Positions 38,546-47,979 of a stretch of 61,764 nucleotides of DNA are shown piece after piece. The stretch is from Clostridia bacterium (GTDB lineage Bacteria; Bacillota; Clostridia; Christensenellales; QALW01), in contig JAFVVO010000015.1 of assembly GCA_017502165.1 (NCBI GenBank), positions 1 through 61,764 on the forward strand. The letters are read 5' to 3'. The notes beneath the pieces are model-generated. The model was not told the origin of the DNA. It saw only the letters and a program-made list of their open reading frames with translations, and made no database searches. Positions within the stretch are counted from its first letter, which is position 1, and the number at the start of each line of letters is the position of its first letter. Both the position numbers and the translations under genes were made by a program.

Positions 38546-38557
38546 GGGGATAATTTA

Positions 38558-39562
38558 ATGGGATTTTTTACCCGTGATCTCGGTATTGACTTAGGAACTG
38601 CAAATACGCTGGTTTATTTGCGCGGTAAGGGAATTATTATCCGTGAGCCCAGCGTTGTGGCAGTTAAGATTTCAGGCAGCCGTAAGGAAGTTCTTGCGGT
38701 TGGTGAAAAGGCTAAAAATATGATAGGAAGAACTCCCGGCAATATTGTTGCGGTTAAACCCTTGCGTGACGGTGTTATTGCTGACTTTGACGTTACTGCG
38801 GCAATGCTTTCGGATATTATTCACCGTGCAATGCCCAGAATGTTTTCCTTAACAAGAACGCGCGTTGTAATCTGCGTTCCCTGCGGTGTTACGGGCGTTG
38901 AGCGTAAAGCAGTTGAGGATGCCGCCAAAAACGCAGGCGCAAGCCACGTTGTTATTATGGAAGAGCCCAAGGCAAGCGCCATCGGTGCAGGACTTCCCAT
39001 TAACGAGCCTTCGGGCTGTATGATAGTAGATATCGGCGGCGGCTCAAGTGAAATGGCAGTTATTTCTCTTGGCGGTATCGTTGTTTCCCGTTCACTTCGT
39101 ATTGCGGGAAATAAGCTTGACGATGCTATTATGAATTTCGTTAAAAAGGAATTTAACCTTGCTATCGGTGAGAGAACAAGCGAAGAAATTAAAGTTCGCA
39201 TTGGCTCGGCTTATCCCACGGGTGAAGAAAAGTCAATGGATATCCGCGGCCGTGACCTTGTAACAGGCTTACCCAAAACCGTTACAATTACCTCTGCCCA
39301 CGTTCGCGAAGCACTTCGTGAGCCCTTAATGGCAATTATTGACGCAGTTAAAACAACTCTTGAGGATACTCCTCCCGAGCTTGCTGCAGATATTATGGAG
39401 CGCGGTATTTATTTAGCCGGCGGCGGTGCGTTACTTCAGGGGATGGATACCTTAATTAAGTATGAAACAGGTATGCCGGTGGTTATTGCCGATTCGCCTC
39501 TTGATTGCGTAGTTACGGGTGCAGGTCTCGCCCTTGAAGACCTTGATTTTATTTCACGTTAA
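38558..39562 (+). CDS. mreB: Rod-shape determining protein MreB
   Basis: Actin-like filament protein that guides lateral wall synthesis in rod-shaped cells. In 334 residues it shows the phosphate 1 motif LGIDLGTANTLVY-type segment near 8-20, the phosphate 2 motif DIGGGSSEMAV near 157-167 and the adenosine motif YLAGGGALLQG near 284-294. It is the first gene of mreBCD followed by PBP2, the standard elongasome order. Confidence 0.97.
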   Translation: MGFFTRDLGIDLGTANTLVYLRGKGIIIREPSVVAVKISGSRKEVLAVGEKAKNMIGRTPGNIVAVKPLRDGVIADFDVTAAMLSDIIHRAMPRMFSLTRTRVVICVPCGVTGVERKAVEDAAKNAGASHVVIMEEPKASAIGAGLPINEPSGCMIVDIGGGSSEMAVISLGGIVVSRSLRIAGNKLDDAIMNFVKKEFNLAIGERTSEEIKVRIGSAYPTGEEKSMDIRGRDLVTGLPKTVTITSAHVREALREPLMAIIDAVKTTLEDTPPELAADIMERGIYLAGGGALLQGMDTLIKYETGMPVVIADSPLDCVVTGAGLALEDLDFISR

Positions 39563-39571
39563 GGAAGTTTT

Positions 39572-40414
39572 ATGAAAAAACTAAGCCGTAAAAGTCTGAA
39601 AGTAATTAAATACGTTATCATCAGCATTGTCATTGTGGTGACGCTACTGTTACTGATGTTTAATAGCGGAGTTGCATTTTTGGAGACCGTTTCGGGCTTC
39701 GTTATCAACCCCGTAGTGTCTGTTGTGGACAGCACCGCGCAGGGAATAGGAAATTTCTTTGGTGGATTTTCTTCACGGGCAGGTCTTAAAGACGAGCTTA
39801 ACAAGGTTCGGGCAGAGCTGGCACAGCTTGAAAATATCAAATCAGTTGCCGATGAGGTTAAGGCTGAAAACGAAAGATTGCTTGCTTTATTTAACGAAAG
39901 CGAGAAATATCCCGAGTTTAAGTACGAATACGCAAGGGTCATTGCCCGTAGTGTTGACGATTACAGCGCCACATTCACTCTTAATAAGGGTACAAACGAC
40001 GGTATTAAGGAAAATATGGTTGTTGTTGCTCCCGGAGGGCTTGCCGGTAAGATAATTAAAACCACGGAAAACACCTCGATTCTTCTTGCTATTATTGACG
40101 GAAGATGCGGCGTACCGTCCTTATCGGAATCCAGCAGAGATATGGGTGTTGTTAAGGGTGTAAGTGAATCGGGCACAACGGCAGGCTACTGTGTTATGAC
40201 CGAGCTTCCCACAAACGCTATTATTAAGCCGGGTGACGCGGTTATTACTTCGGGTATGGGTGAGGTTTATCCCAAGGGCATCGTTGTTGGAACAATTACC
40301 GAGGTTTCCCAAGGTACCGCCAACAATATTAACTCCTCGGCAAAGCTTACTCCCGCAGTAGATTTTGACCATTTGGAAAGTGTTTTGATTATAATCAGCG
40401 CGGAGGCAGAATAA
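39572..40414 (+). CDS. mreC: Rod-shape determining protein MreC
   Basis: Bitopic membrane protein that links MreB filaments to the wall synthases. In 280 residues there is one membrane helix at about 13-34, a coiled coil near 70-112 (DELNKVRAELAQLENIK), and the external beta domains. These contain NKGTNDGIKENMVVV and GLAGKI near 150-170. It ends sharing one base with the mreD start (TAATG). Confidence 0.94.
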   Translation: MKKLSRKSLKVIKYVIISIVIVVTLLLLMFNSGVAFLETVSGFVINPVVSVVDSTAQGIGNFFGGFSSRAGLKDELNKVRAELAQLENIKSVADEVKAENERLLALFNESEKYPEFKYEYARVIARSVDDYSATFTLNKGTNDGIKENMVVVAPGGLAGKIIKTTENTSILLAIIDGRCGVPSLSESSRDMGVVKGVSESGTTAGYCVMTELPTNAIIKPGDAVITSGMGEVYPKGIVVGTITEVSQGTANNINSSAKLTPAVDFDHLESVLIIISAEAE

Positions 40415-40938
40415 TGCGTACGGTTTCAATGTTCGTGCTTTCGGCAATTATGTTTTTGTTTCATATATTGCTTGCTCCCGCAATAGAGATTTTTATCGCA
40501 AAAATAGATTTTATTATGATTTCTATCGTTTTGCTTGCGGTATTTTCAAAAAAATGGTATCCGTCAGTTATTTGCGGAGTGTATTCGGGGCTTGCAGTTG
40601 ATATAACTACTCAGGCGGGCACCTATATAAATACGGGAATTTACCTTGCCTTTGGGCTTTTAATCGGCTTTGGCACGCTTATTATGAAGAATAATGAGTT
40701 TGTTCCCACTGTTTTGATTACGGGCATTTTAACGGCGCTTAAGCATCTTGTGTTTGTGTTTTTGCTTTACGTTACGCGTCTTAGCGAAAGCTTTACATTC
40801 GGCACGTTTATTTACGGCTTGCCCAGCGTAGCCTACACGTTAGTTGCTTGCGCAGGTATTTATTTTGTTTACAAAGGAATTTTCTCCTTTCCCTTTATGG
40901 AAGAAAAAACGGGAGAAGAGGAAAAACGTTTTATATAG
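40414..40938 (+). CDS. mreD: Rod-shape determining protein MreD
   Basis: Membrane protein of 174 residues with five or six hydrophobic segments and the family segment GVYSGLAVDI near 56-65. It works with MreC and the elongasome. Sequence conservation in MreD is low, so position between mreC and PBP2 is important evidence. Confidence 0.88.
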   Translation: MRTVSMFVLSAIMFLFHILLAPAIEIFIAKIDFIMISIVLLAVFSKKWYPSVICGVYSGLAVDITTQAGTYINTGIYLAFGLLIGFGTLIMKNNEFVPTVLITGILTALKHLVFVFLLYVTRLSESFTFGTFIYGLPSVAYTLVACAGIYFVYKGIFSFPFMEEKTGEEEKRFI

Positions 40939-40977
40939 CAGTACACTTTCAGAGCGTATTAAGTTAATCGGTGAATT

Positions 40978-43473
40978 ATGAGTGCTTTAGAGAAAAAAGA
41001 AAATAATGCAAATATCACCAAACGCCGCGGTTTTATAACCATAGTGGCGTTTGTTGTTGCGTTTATTATTCTTGCCTGCACCTTGGCCGATTTGCAGCTT
41101 ATCAGAAGCGATGAATTAAAGGAAGCGTCTGCAGTAAAGAAGACGAGAACTCTTAAAATTGAAGGTACAAGAGGAAAAATACTTGATTCTAACGGCATTC
41201 CTCTTGCGCAGGACGAGGTTTCCTATAACCTGGAATTCTACAGAGAATACAGTCTCATTTCCGAAAGAGAAATGTACACAAATTCAATTATTTTTGCTCT
41301 TGAGCTTTTCGAAAAATATGATCGCGATATTGACGCAACCTTTGCCATAACCAAGAACGACCAAGGCGAATACGTATTTTACTGGGGCAACGTTGACGAA
41401 GCTACGGCAAAAAAGCGTGAGGATAAATGGCGTAGTGACTTCTATTTTGCCGACAAAAAGGGACTGAAAATGAATCCCGAGGAAATGTATAAAGAGATGC
41501 GCAAAAGGTACATTATTCCTGAGGAAATGGACGATGAAACTGCGTTTAAGGTTCTTGGAATCTGGCAGGACAGTATTCAGTCATATTGGGCGTCAAAATC
41601 AATTACGGTGCTTAAAAACATCGGTATTGAGCTTGCTACCGCCATTGAAAGCTATAGCTATGAGCTTACGGGCTTTAACGTAACGCAAAAGTCCTTGCGT
41701 GTTTATCCGCAGGGCACGGTAGGAAGCCATATAGTAGGGTATTTAGGCAGAATTACTGCTGAAAACCGCGATTATTACGACGATTTGGGCTACGATATTG
41801 AAAGTCTTGTAGGCGTTTCGGGCATTGAAAAGGTGCTTGAGGCGGAATTAACGGGCTCAAGCGGAGAAAGAAGCGGTCTGCGTAAGGTAGAGGTTACCAG
41901 CGGCGGCCGAATTTTGCGGGAGCTTTCCTTTGATGCGCCCAAAAGCGGAAATAACGTATACCTTACTATAGATAACAACCTTCAACGCATTGCAGAAGAG
42001 GCGTTGCGTAATAATATTAAGCAAATAAACGCACGTCAGCAGGAAGTGTATAACAGACGTCCTGCATTTTATCAGAACCTGGTTGCTGAGCGCGGGGGAA
42101 AGCCCGTTCAGTTTGCCAAGGTTGGCGCAACAGTGGTTATGAACGTTAAAAACGGTGATATTCTGGCTCTTGTAAGTGAACCCAACTATGATCCGAATCT
42201 GTTTTCTCAAGGAATTTCCGCAGAGGATTTAGAGGCAATCGTTAACGATGAGACGAAGCCTCTGTTCAACAAGGCAATAAGCTCCTCGGATACTCCCGGC
42301 TCAATTTTTAAGCTGTGCGTTTCCCTGGCAGGACTTGAGGAGGGTGCAATAACTGCAACGGAAACCATTAGGGACTTGGGCGAATACCGTAAATACGTTT
42401 CGGGTACTGAAAAAGGCCCCATGTGCGGCTGGTACCGCGATAACCACGTAACCCACGGTCATATTAACGTTGTCAGCGCCATTAACTATTCCTGCAATTA
42501 TTTCTATTATGAGCTTGCTGACCGTCTCGGTATTGAAAAAATAAAAAAATGGGCAAAAAATTTAGGTCTGTTTGATAAAACAAATATTGAATTAACCGGT
42601 GAAAGCATCGGTATCGTAGGTGACCAGAAGACTCTTTATGACTCTGAAAGGGCCATCGATGAGCAGGATACAAGCTTACCGTATCTCGTTTCAAAGCAGC
42701 TGCGCTCTATTTTGGAAGAATGTGCAAAGGCGTCAAACAAAACTCTTACGGAAGCGGAAATCAATTCCATTATAAGTAAGTGCTTTGAAATGGTTGGAAA
42801 AACGAGAAACGAGATTTTCAGCCAGGTCAGAGAGATTCTTATTAAGGGTTATTCCTTGTCAGCATCAAAGGTGCGCGAGGATACGCAGTATAAGATTTAT
42901 AGCTCTATCGTTCAGATCACCTGGACGGCTACCACGACTATTCAGACCGGTATAGGACAGAGTATTACCACTATTACGCCTATTGCGGTTGCGCGATACA
43001 TTTCTGCCTTGGTTAACGGCGGAAACGTTTATGATGCCCATATAGTAGATAAGGTAACATCCTCTTCAGGCGAGCTTATTTATGAGCAGAAGCCCACACT
43101 TGTTCGCAAGCTTGACGTTAAGCAGGAAAACCTTAACGTGATAAAGCAGGGTATGCTTGAAATGGTTAGTGAGAGTGAAGACACTTATTCTTCCACCGCA
43201 CGAAACTATTTCGCAAACTTTAAGTATAAAAATCAGATGGGCGGTAAAACAGGTACTGCGCAGGTTTCCAAAATCAATATTGAGGATAACTCCTGGTTCG
43301 TTGCCTTTGCCCCCTTTGATAATCCGGAAATTGCAATAGTAGTATATATTCCCAACGGATATTCGGGAAGTATGGCGAGCAGTACGGTTAAGGATATTAC
43401 CGAATATTATCTTGACCAGAAATATGCCGTGGAAAGCGATAATTTGCCGGGGAATAATACGGTAGTTTATTAA
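40978..43473 (+). CDS. mrdA: Penicillin-binding protein 2 (elongasome transpeptidase)
   Basis: Class B PBP of 831 residues that cross-links peptidoglycan during elongation. There is an N-terminal membrane helix at about 18-40, a dimerisation domain, and the transpeptidase domain with Ser442-x2-Lys445 (TPGSIFK), SxN at 505-507 (SCN) and KTG at 757-759. It is longer than the usual 600-700 residues because about 90 extra helical residues lie between SxN and KTG, near 553-645. It follows mreD by 39 bp. Confidence 0.94.
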   Translation: MSALEKKENNANITKRRGFITIVAFVVAFIILACTLADLQLIRSDELKEASAVKKTRTLKIEGTRGKILDSNGIPLAQDEVSYNLEFYREYSLISEREMYTNSIIFALELFEKYDRDIDATFAITKNDQGEYVFYWGNVDEATAKKREDKWRSDFYFADKKGLKMNPEEMYKEMRKRYIIPEEMDDETAFKVLGIWQDSIQSYWASKSITVLKNIGIELATAIESYSYELTGFNVTQKSLRVYPQGTVGSHIVGYLGRITAENRDYYDDLGYDIESLVGVSGIEKVLEAELTGSSGERSGLRKVEVTSGGRILRELSFDAPKSGNNVYLTIDNNLQRIAEEALRNNIKQINARQQEVYNRRPAFYQNLVAERGGKPVQFAKVGATVVMNVKNGDILALVSEPNYDPNLFSQGISAEDLEAIVNDETKPLFNKAISSSDTPGSIFKLCVSLAGLEEGAITATETIRDLGEYRKYVSGTEKGPMCGWYRDNHVTHGHINVVSAINYSCNYFYYELADRLGIEKIKKWAKNLGLFDKTNIELTGESIGIVGDQKTLYDSERAIDEQDTSLPYLVSKQLRSILEECAKASNKTLTEAEINSIISKCFEMVGKTRNEIFSQVREILIKGYSLSASKVREDTQYKIYSSIVQITWTATTTIQTGIGQSITTITPIAVARYISALVNGGNVYDAHIVDKVTSSSGELIYEQKPTLVRKLDVKQENLNVIKQGMLEMVSESEDTYSSTARNYFANFKYKNQMGGKTGTAQVSKINIEDNSWFVAFAPFDNPEIAIVVYIPNGYSGSMASSTVKDITEYYLDQKYAVESDNLPGNNTVVY

Positions 43474-43482
43474 GGAGAATTT

Positions 43483-44625
43483 ATGGAAAGACCTATAAGA
43501 AGGCGGAGAAGACGTTTTAACTTCAGAATGCTTTTGCTTCCGCTTATAGTAATTGTGCTGACAGGAATCGTTTTAGCGGTTGTTCTTATTCCCAAAAGCA
43601 CGGAAATATCCTTTGATATTGTGTTTGACGGCATTGACGGCCACGGCCTTTTCGTGCGTGATGAAGCGTCGGTTGAGCTTGAGGCTTATGAAAAGGTGGT
43701 TTTTGAGAACTTAAGCGAGGGCGACCTTGTTGAAAAGGACGACCCGGTGGTTTCCGCATACAAAAAAGGCTACATAAAGGCTACTATTGATAAGCTTGCC
43801 GAAACGGAAAAGAATATTGTTCAGTATCAGAACCAGAATATTATTAGCGGCTTTGATGATAAAAATATCAAAAATTTTGATTTTGAAATTCAGGTTGCTA
43901 TTCAGCAAATGTCAACTGCAACGGAAAACTATCTTGAGCTTTATAACACGCTGTGTCATTTAATGCAGGATAGGGAAGCCTACATCCGCCAAACCTATAA
44001 CACCGAGTCCAATACGTACATTCAAGGCTTATATGCTGACGAAAAAGCTCTTTTAGAATCGATCAAAGCGTGGCAGGATCAGATTATAGCGCAAAAAAGC
44101 GGCTTTATAAGCTTCTATTTTGATAACGCCGAGGGCGCTTTAACCTGCGAAAACGTGCTTAATCTTGAGGCGGAAACCTTTAAGGAATATCTTGAAAAGA
44201 AATATGACTCCAATTTATGCGGCTTCAAAATTGTTTCCGACGGTAAATGGTATCTTGCGGTTTCCGTTAAGGACGTTTCCGTTTTCGATCTGAATACTCA
44301 TTACACCGTTTTTATCGGCGGTGATAATGCCGGTGAGATAGGCTGCTTAGAAAAGATAATTTCCGACAGAAAAACCAAGCTTCTTATTTTCAGCTTTGAG
44401 GAAAACGTAGAAAAATATCTTGATATGCGTAAGGCAGACGTTTTTATCGGTGAAAGAATCGAAGGATTTTCTATTGACAGTAAGTACGTAGTTAATTCCG
44501 CAGTAGTAATTAAAGGCGAAAACGGTAAGGAAACAGTTCCCGTTGAGGTTATTTATTCCGACGGAAAAAGAACCATAATAAAAGAAACCGATGCACTGAA
44601 AATCGGGCAAAAGGTGTATAAGTGA
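43483..44625 (+). CDS. HlyD-like membrane protein in division cluster
   Basis: A 380-residue protein with a basic N-terminus (six consecutive arginines or nearly so at 5-11), one membrane helix at about 16-37 and a large outer domain. The part near 60-90 (EGDLVEKDDPVVSAYKKG) resembles the lipoyl/barrel-sandwich start of HlyD adaptors. A helical hairpin near 93-210 and beta-rich C-terminal domains follow. No ABC or RND transporter gene is adjacent; the neighbours are PBP2 and ylmE-sepF-divIVA. A division or wall role is suggested by position only. It overlaps ylmE by 4 bp. Confidence 0.75.
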   Translation: MERPIRRRRRRFNFRMLLLPLIVIVLTGIVLAVVLIPKSTEISFDIVFDGIDGHGLFVRDEASVELEAYEKVVFENLSEGDLVEKDDPVVSAYKKGYIKATIDKLAETEKNIVQYQNQNIISGFDDKNIKNFDFEIQVAIQQMSTATENYLELYNTLCHLMQDREAYIRQTYNTESNTYIQGLYADEKALLESIKAWQDQIIAQKSGFISFYFDNAEGALTCENVLNLEAETFKEYLEKKYDSNLCGFKIVSDGKWYLAVSVKDVSVFDLNTHYTVFIGGDNAGEIGCLEKIISDRKTKLLIFSFEENVEKYLDMRKADVFIGERIEGFSIDSKYVVNSAVVIKGENGKETVPVEVIYSDGKRTIIKETDALKIGQKVYK

Positions 44626-45314
44626 GTATTAAATCAAACTTTGAAGCAATAAATAATAAGGTGCTCAACGCTTGCGAAAGATTCGGGCGCAAAAGAGATG
44701 ACGTGAAAATTATTGCAGTTACAAAAACGCGTTCTACCGCAGAAATTAACGAAGCAATTTCTTTAGGAATAACGGATATAGGTGAAAACAGAGTTCAGGA
44801 ATTGATGGGCAAAATTGATTTCATTGATTCAAAGGCAAAAATTCATCTTATCGGTCAGCTGCAAACCAACAAGGTAAAATACGTTTTAGGTAAGGTGGAT
44901 GCAATTCATTCTTTGGACAGAATCAGTCTGGCTCAGCAGATTGAAAAGCTGTCCGAAAGAGAAAATTTACCGCCTCAGAGAGTGCTGATAGAAGTAAATA
45001 TTGGTGCTGAAACAACAAAATGTGGTATTTTACCTAATAATTTAACAGAATATCTTGACATTTTGGCGAATTTTAGGTATATTAATCCTATAGGCCTTAT
45101 GACTGTTGCTCCGTCCTTGGCAACGGAGGACGAGCTTAACGTTTATTTTGCTCAGATGCAAGAGCTTTTGCAAAAGGGTAAAAACGTGTTCGGTGAAAAT
45201 TTTAATCAGCTTTCTATGGGAATGAGCCGAGACTACGAAATTGCAATTAAGCACGGCGCAACAATGATCAGGTTAGGAACCGCTTTATTTGGCGAGCGTA
45301 ATTATAATATTTAA
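44622..45314 (+). CDS. ylmE: YggS/YlmE-family PLP homeostasis protein
   Basis: Pyridoxal-phosphate-binding protein of the YggS/PLPBP family, 230 residues, needed for vitamin B6 balance. The PLP lysine is Lys35 in AVTKTRS. GENRVQE near 53, HLIGQLQTNK near 76-85, the LSMGMSRD segment near 199-206 and the final RLGTALFGER are all typical. Translation starts at GTG overlapping the previous stop. It precedes sepF as in most Gram-positive division clusters. Confidence 0.95.
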   Translation: MSIKSNFEAINNKVLNACERFGRKRDDVKIIAVTKTRSTAEINEAISLGITDIGENRVQELMGKIDFIDSKAKIHLIGQLQTNKVKYVLGKVDAIHSLDRISLAQQIEKLSERENLPPQRVLIEVNIGAETTKCGILPNNLTEYLDILANFRYINPIGLMTVAPSLATEDELNVYFAQMQELLQKGKNVFGENFNQLSMGMSRDYEIAIKHGATMIRLGTALFGERNYNI

Positions 45315-45330
45315 TTTGGGGGATTTTACA

Positions 45331-45816
45331 ATGTCAGACGAAAAAAAGAGTAACAAATTTCTTGATTTCTTTGGATTTGGCAACAACGATGAATTTGATG
45401 AGGAAGAGGATTTCTTTGACGAGGAAGAAGAATACGTTTCACCTCGTGCACGCCGTGAGGAAGAAAAGGCTGCCCGCAAGGCAAAGAAAACAAAGATTGT
45501 ACCCGTTCAGAGCGGACGCGGTGCAAAATCAAGCGTAGTTATATATTCACCCAAATCATATAACGATGCCCAGCCCTTAGTTATGCAGCTTGTACAGAAT
45601 AAGCACGTAATCGTTAAGCTTGACAAGGTGGACAAGCGCACTGCACAGAGAATTCTTGACTTTATGAGCGGTGCTGCATACGCAAGCGATGCACAGGTTA
45701 CGGAAGTTTCAAAGGATAGCATCTATCTTTTTGCTTCAAATCAGACTTATATCGACCAGTCTGACGATATGGAATCGGAAGCCGATGAGGTAGGCTACAC
45801 CATCGGTGATTATTGA
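45331..45816 (+). CDS. sepF: Cell division protein SepF
   Basis: FtsZ-associated protein that binds the membrane and aligns FtsZ polymers. The start is placed at the ATG 45331 with GGGGG upstream; the ATG at 45289 lies inside ylmE and has no ribosome site. In 161 residues the N-terminus (KFLDFFGFG) can form the amphipathic membrane helix. A very acidic linker follows, then the SepF core from about 65 (VVIYSPKSYNDAQ, DKRTAQRILDFMSG). Confidence 0.95.
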   Translation: MSDEKKSNKFLDFFGFGNNDEFDEEEDFFDEEEEYVSPRARREEEKAARKAKKTKIVPVQSGRGAKSSVVIYSPKSYNDAQPLVMQLVQNKHVIVKLDKVDKRTAQRILDFMSGAAYASDAQVTEVSKDSIYLFASNQTYIDQSDDMESEADEVGYTIGDY

Positions 45817-45832
45817 TATTTGGAGATAAAAT

Positions 45833-46225
45833 ATGAAGAACAAAAGCGGACCTTTCAGTATTGAAAGAAAGGGTTACAACCGTTTTGAAGTAGAACAAAG
45901 CATTAAACGGCTTGAAAGTGAAAAAGCAATGCTTTCGCTCGAGATTGAAGAGCTTAAGCGCCAGCTTGCGAACGTTATTGCCCAAAATAACGAGCTTGAA
46001 AAGAACCGTTCACTTGTGGAAGATACTTTAATAAACGCTCATCTTGCCGCTCAGGACATTGTTCGCAGAGCAGAGGAAAGAGCCGAAGAAATTGCAGATT
46101 TGGCGTTAGAAAAGAACACCCGCGCATTTCAGGAGCTTAAGGAAAAGGAAAAAGAGGCGCAGGATACTATTAAGCGTGTAGAGTACGTTCTTAAATCTCA
46201 GCTTGCTTTGCTTGAAAAGGAATAA
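45833..46225 (+). CDS. DivIVA-like coiled-coil protein
   Basis: A 130-residue protein. The N-terminus (FSIERKGYNRFEVEQSIKRLE) matches the DivIVA lipid-binding start in a shortened form. The remainder is a continuous coiled coil (about 18-70 and 80-125). It lies after sepF, where divIVA is normally found. It is shorter than Bacillus DivIVA (164), so it may be a trimmed form or a DivIVA-domain relative. Confidence 0.85.
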   Translation: MKNKSGPFSIERKGYNRFEVEQSIKRLESEKAMLSLEIEELKRQLANVIAQNNELEKNRSLVEDTLINAHLAAQDIVRRAEERAEEIADLALEKNTRAFQELKEKEKEAQDTIKRVEYVLKSQLALLEKE

Positions 46226-46264
46226 ATTGTCTTTTTAAGAGAATAATATCATCAGGTGATATTG

Positions 46265-46534
46265 TTGAAAAAAGCAAAAATAGTTACTACAAAAACATCA
46301 CGCATTATTGCTTGGGCGGTATTGCGTGATTATTTGTATTATCTTTCGGATACCAAAAGAATAGTTTTGAACAATTTTCTTGCAGGCTTGGCTCGGGGCG
46401 TTGGAAGCGCCATAGGCTTTTCAGTTTTAAGTGCGGTGCTTATTTATTTAATAAGTCAGCTGGCTTCCCGCAATTTGCCCATAATCGGTGATATTTTGCA
46501 GGAAATAGTAAATACAATAAAGTATAGGTATTAA
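46265..46534 (+). CDS. Small membrane protein, DUF5665-like
   Basis: A protein of about 89 residues with one long hydrophobic segment near 43-66 preceded by a helical region (RDYLYYLSDTKRI) and the LNNFLAGLARGVGSAIGFS motif (partly: GLARGVGSAIG). These are features of the DUF5665 family of small clostridial membrane proteins. AGGTGA at 46254-46259 best fits the TTG at 46265; a GTG at 46256 is also in frame. Function unknown. It abuts lspA by 1 bp. Confidence 0.7.
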   Translation: MKKAKIVTTKTSRIIAWAVLRDYLYYLSDTKRIVLNNFLAGLARGVGSAIGFSVLSAVLIYLISQLASRNLPIIGDILQEIVNTIKYRY

Positions 46535-46535
46535 T

Positions 46536-47072
46536 ATGATAGTTATTTTTATAATAGCGGTTGTTGCCGTTTTATTAGATCAGCTTTCTAAATTAGCTGT
46601 GGTTGGATTTGCCATTGATTTTTCAAATCCCATTTTTACGGGTATGCTTGAAAAGGAAGGAGAGTCCGTTTCCATTATTCGCAACTTCTTTTCATTTACA
46701 TACGTTCTTAATGACGGTGCCGCATTTGGAATTTTGGAAAATCAGCGTTGGTTTTTCTTAATTGTAACGGTGATTGCCTGCGCCGCAGGAATCATTATGC
46801 TTTTACATATGCCTAAAAAGCATTGGCTGCTTAAAATTTCGGCAGGCTTTTTGTTCGGCGGAGCTATCGGCAACTTGATTGACAGAGTGGTTATAGGAGT
46901 AGTCCGTGACTTTCTTGACGCGGTTTTTTGCGAAAAATGGTTTGGCTTCAGCTTTGCCGTGTTCAACGTGGCAGACGTGTTTGTGGTCGTAGGCGTAATT
47001 TTGTTGATTATTTACGTTTTCTTTGTTCACGATAAGCTTTATCCTGAACAAAAGAAGGAGAAAAATGGATAA
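46536..47072 (+). CDS. lspA: Lipoprotein signal peptidase
   Basis: Aspartic protease that cuts the signal peptide of prolipoproteins, 178 residues. There are four membrane helices. Conserved blocks are LLDQLSK near 13-19, NDGAAFG near 64-70, and the two catalytic aspartates in GNLIDR (near 111-116) and NVADVF (near 140-145). It would process the lipoproteins encoded at 5428-5958 and 10387-11370. It overlaps rluD by 8 bp. Confidence 0.96.
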   Translation: MIVIFIIAVVAVLLDQLSKLAVVGFAIDFSNPIFTGMLEKEGESVSIIRNFFSFTYVLNDGAAFGILENQRWFFLIVTVIACAAGIIMLLHMPKKHWLLKISAGFLFGGAIGNLIDRVVIGVVRDFLDAVFCEKWFGFSFAVFNVADVFVVVGVILLIIYVFFVHDKLYPEQKKEKNG

Positions 47073-47979
47073 CGTTTGTTTTGTAGCAGATACAGATGGC
47101 AAAAGAGCTGATTCGTTTATTTCCGCTTCAGTTGAGGGATTATCGAGAAACGAATGTGCAAAGCTTTGCGAAGAGGGGAAAATTCTGATTAACGGCAAAG
47201 CGGCAACTAAAAAGCAGTCCGTTGCCTGCGGTGATAAAATTGAGATTTTTCTTGATGAGCCGGAAGAGCTTAATATCGTTCCCGAAAACATACCTCTTGA
47301 CATAATTTATCAGGATGAGGACATTGCAGTTATCAATAAACCTCAGGGAATGGTTGTGCATCCTGCCCACGGAAATTATTCGGGCACGCTTGTTCACGGA
47401 ATTATGTATCACATAAAGGATTTATCGGGAATTAACGGTGTTATACGTCCCGGAATAGTGCACCGACTCGATAAAAACACCTCAGGTCTTATTATAATTG
47501 CCAAAAACGATGCGGCGCACAATTCTTTGGCAGAACAGTTCAAAAACAGAGAATGCAAAAAGATTTATCTTGCTCTTGCGGAAGGAAAATTTAAGGAAAC
47601 TGAGTTCAAAATTGAAAATTATATTGCAAGAAGCAAAAACGACCGCAAAAAAATGGCGGTATATAATAATGAAGAGGAAGGCAAATTTGCAAGCACGGAT
47701 TTTAAGGTGCTTGAGCAGTTTGGTGACGTGGCTTTAGTAGAATGTACTCTCAATACCGGCAGAACTCATCAGATTCGCGTTCATCTTGCGTCAATCGGCC
47801 ATCCCTGCGTAGGTGACGGGGAATACGGCTTTAAGAAAAACAGATTTGCGCTTTCAGGTCAGGCACTGCATTCCCATAAGCTTACAATAAGGCATCCTAA
47901 AACAAACGAAGAGATGACTTTTGAAGCGCCTATGCCCGAATATTTCCAAATGGTAATTAAAAAAGTACAAAAGAGTTGA
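47065..47979 (+). CDS. rluD: RluD-family 23S rRNA pseudouridine synthase
   Basis: Pseudouridine synthase of 304 residues. The start is the ATG at 47065 with AAGGAGA upstream; the ATG at 47023 lies within lspA. The N-terminal S4 domain (ADSFISASVEGLSRNECAKL region, about 14-70) is followed by the catalytic domain with GMVVHPAHG and the catalytic Asp in HRLDKNTSG near 134-142. A late GRTHQIRVH is also present. The stop codon overlaps the -35 of the thrS promoter. lspA-rluD is a conserved pair. Confidence 0.94.
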   Translation: MDNVCFVADTDGKRADSFISASVEGLSRNECAKLCEEGKILINGKAATKKQSVACGDKIEIFLDEPEELNIVPENIPLDIIYQDEDIAVINKPQGMVVHPAHGNYSGTLVHGIMYHIKDLSGINGVIRPGIVHRLDKNTSGLIIIAKNDAAHNSLAEQFKNRECKKIYLALAEGKFKETEFKIENYIARSKNDRKKMAVYNNEEEGKFASTDFKVLEQFGDVALVECTLNTGRTHQIRVHLASIGHPCVGDGEYGFKKNRFALSGQALHSHKLTIRHPKTNEEMTFEAPMPEYFQMVIKKVQKS

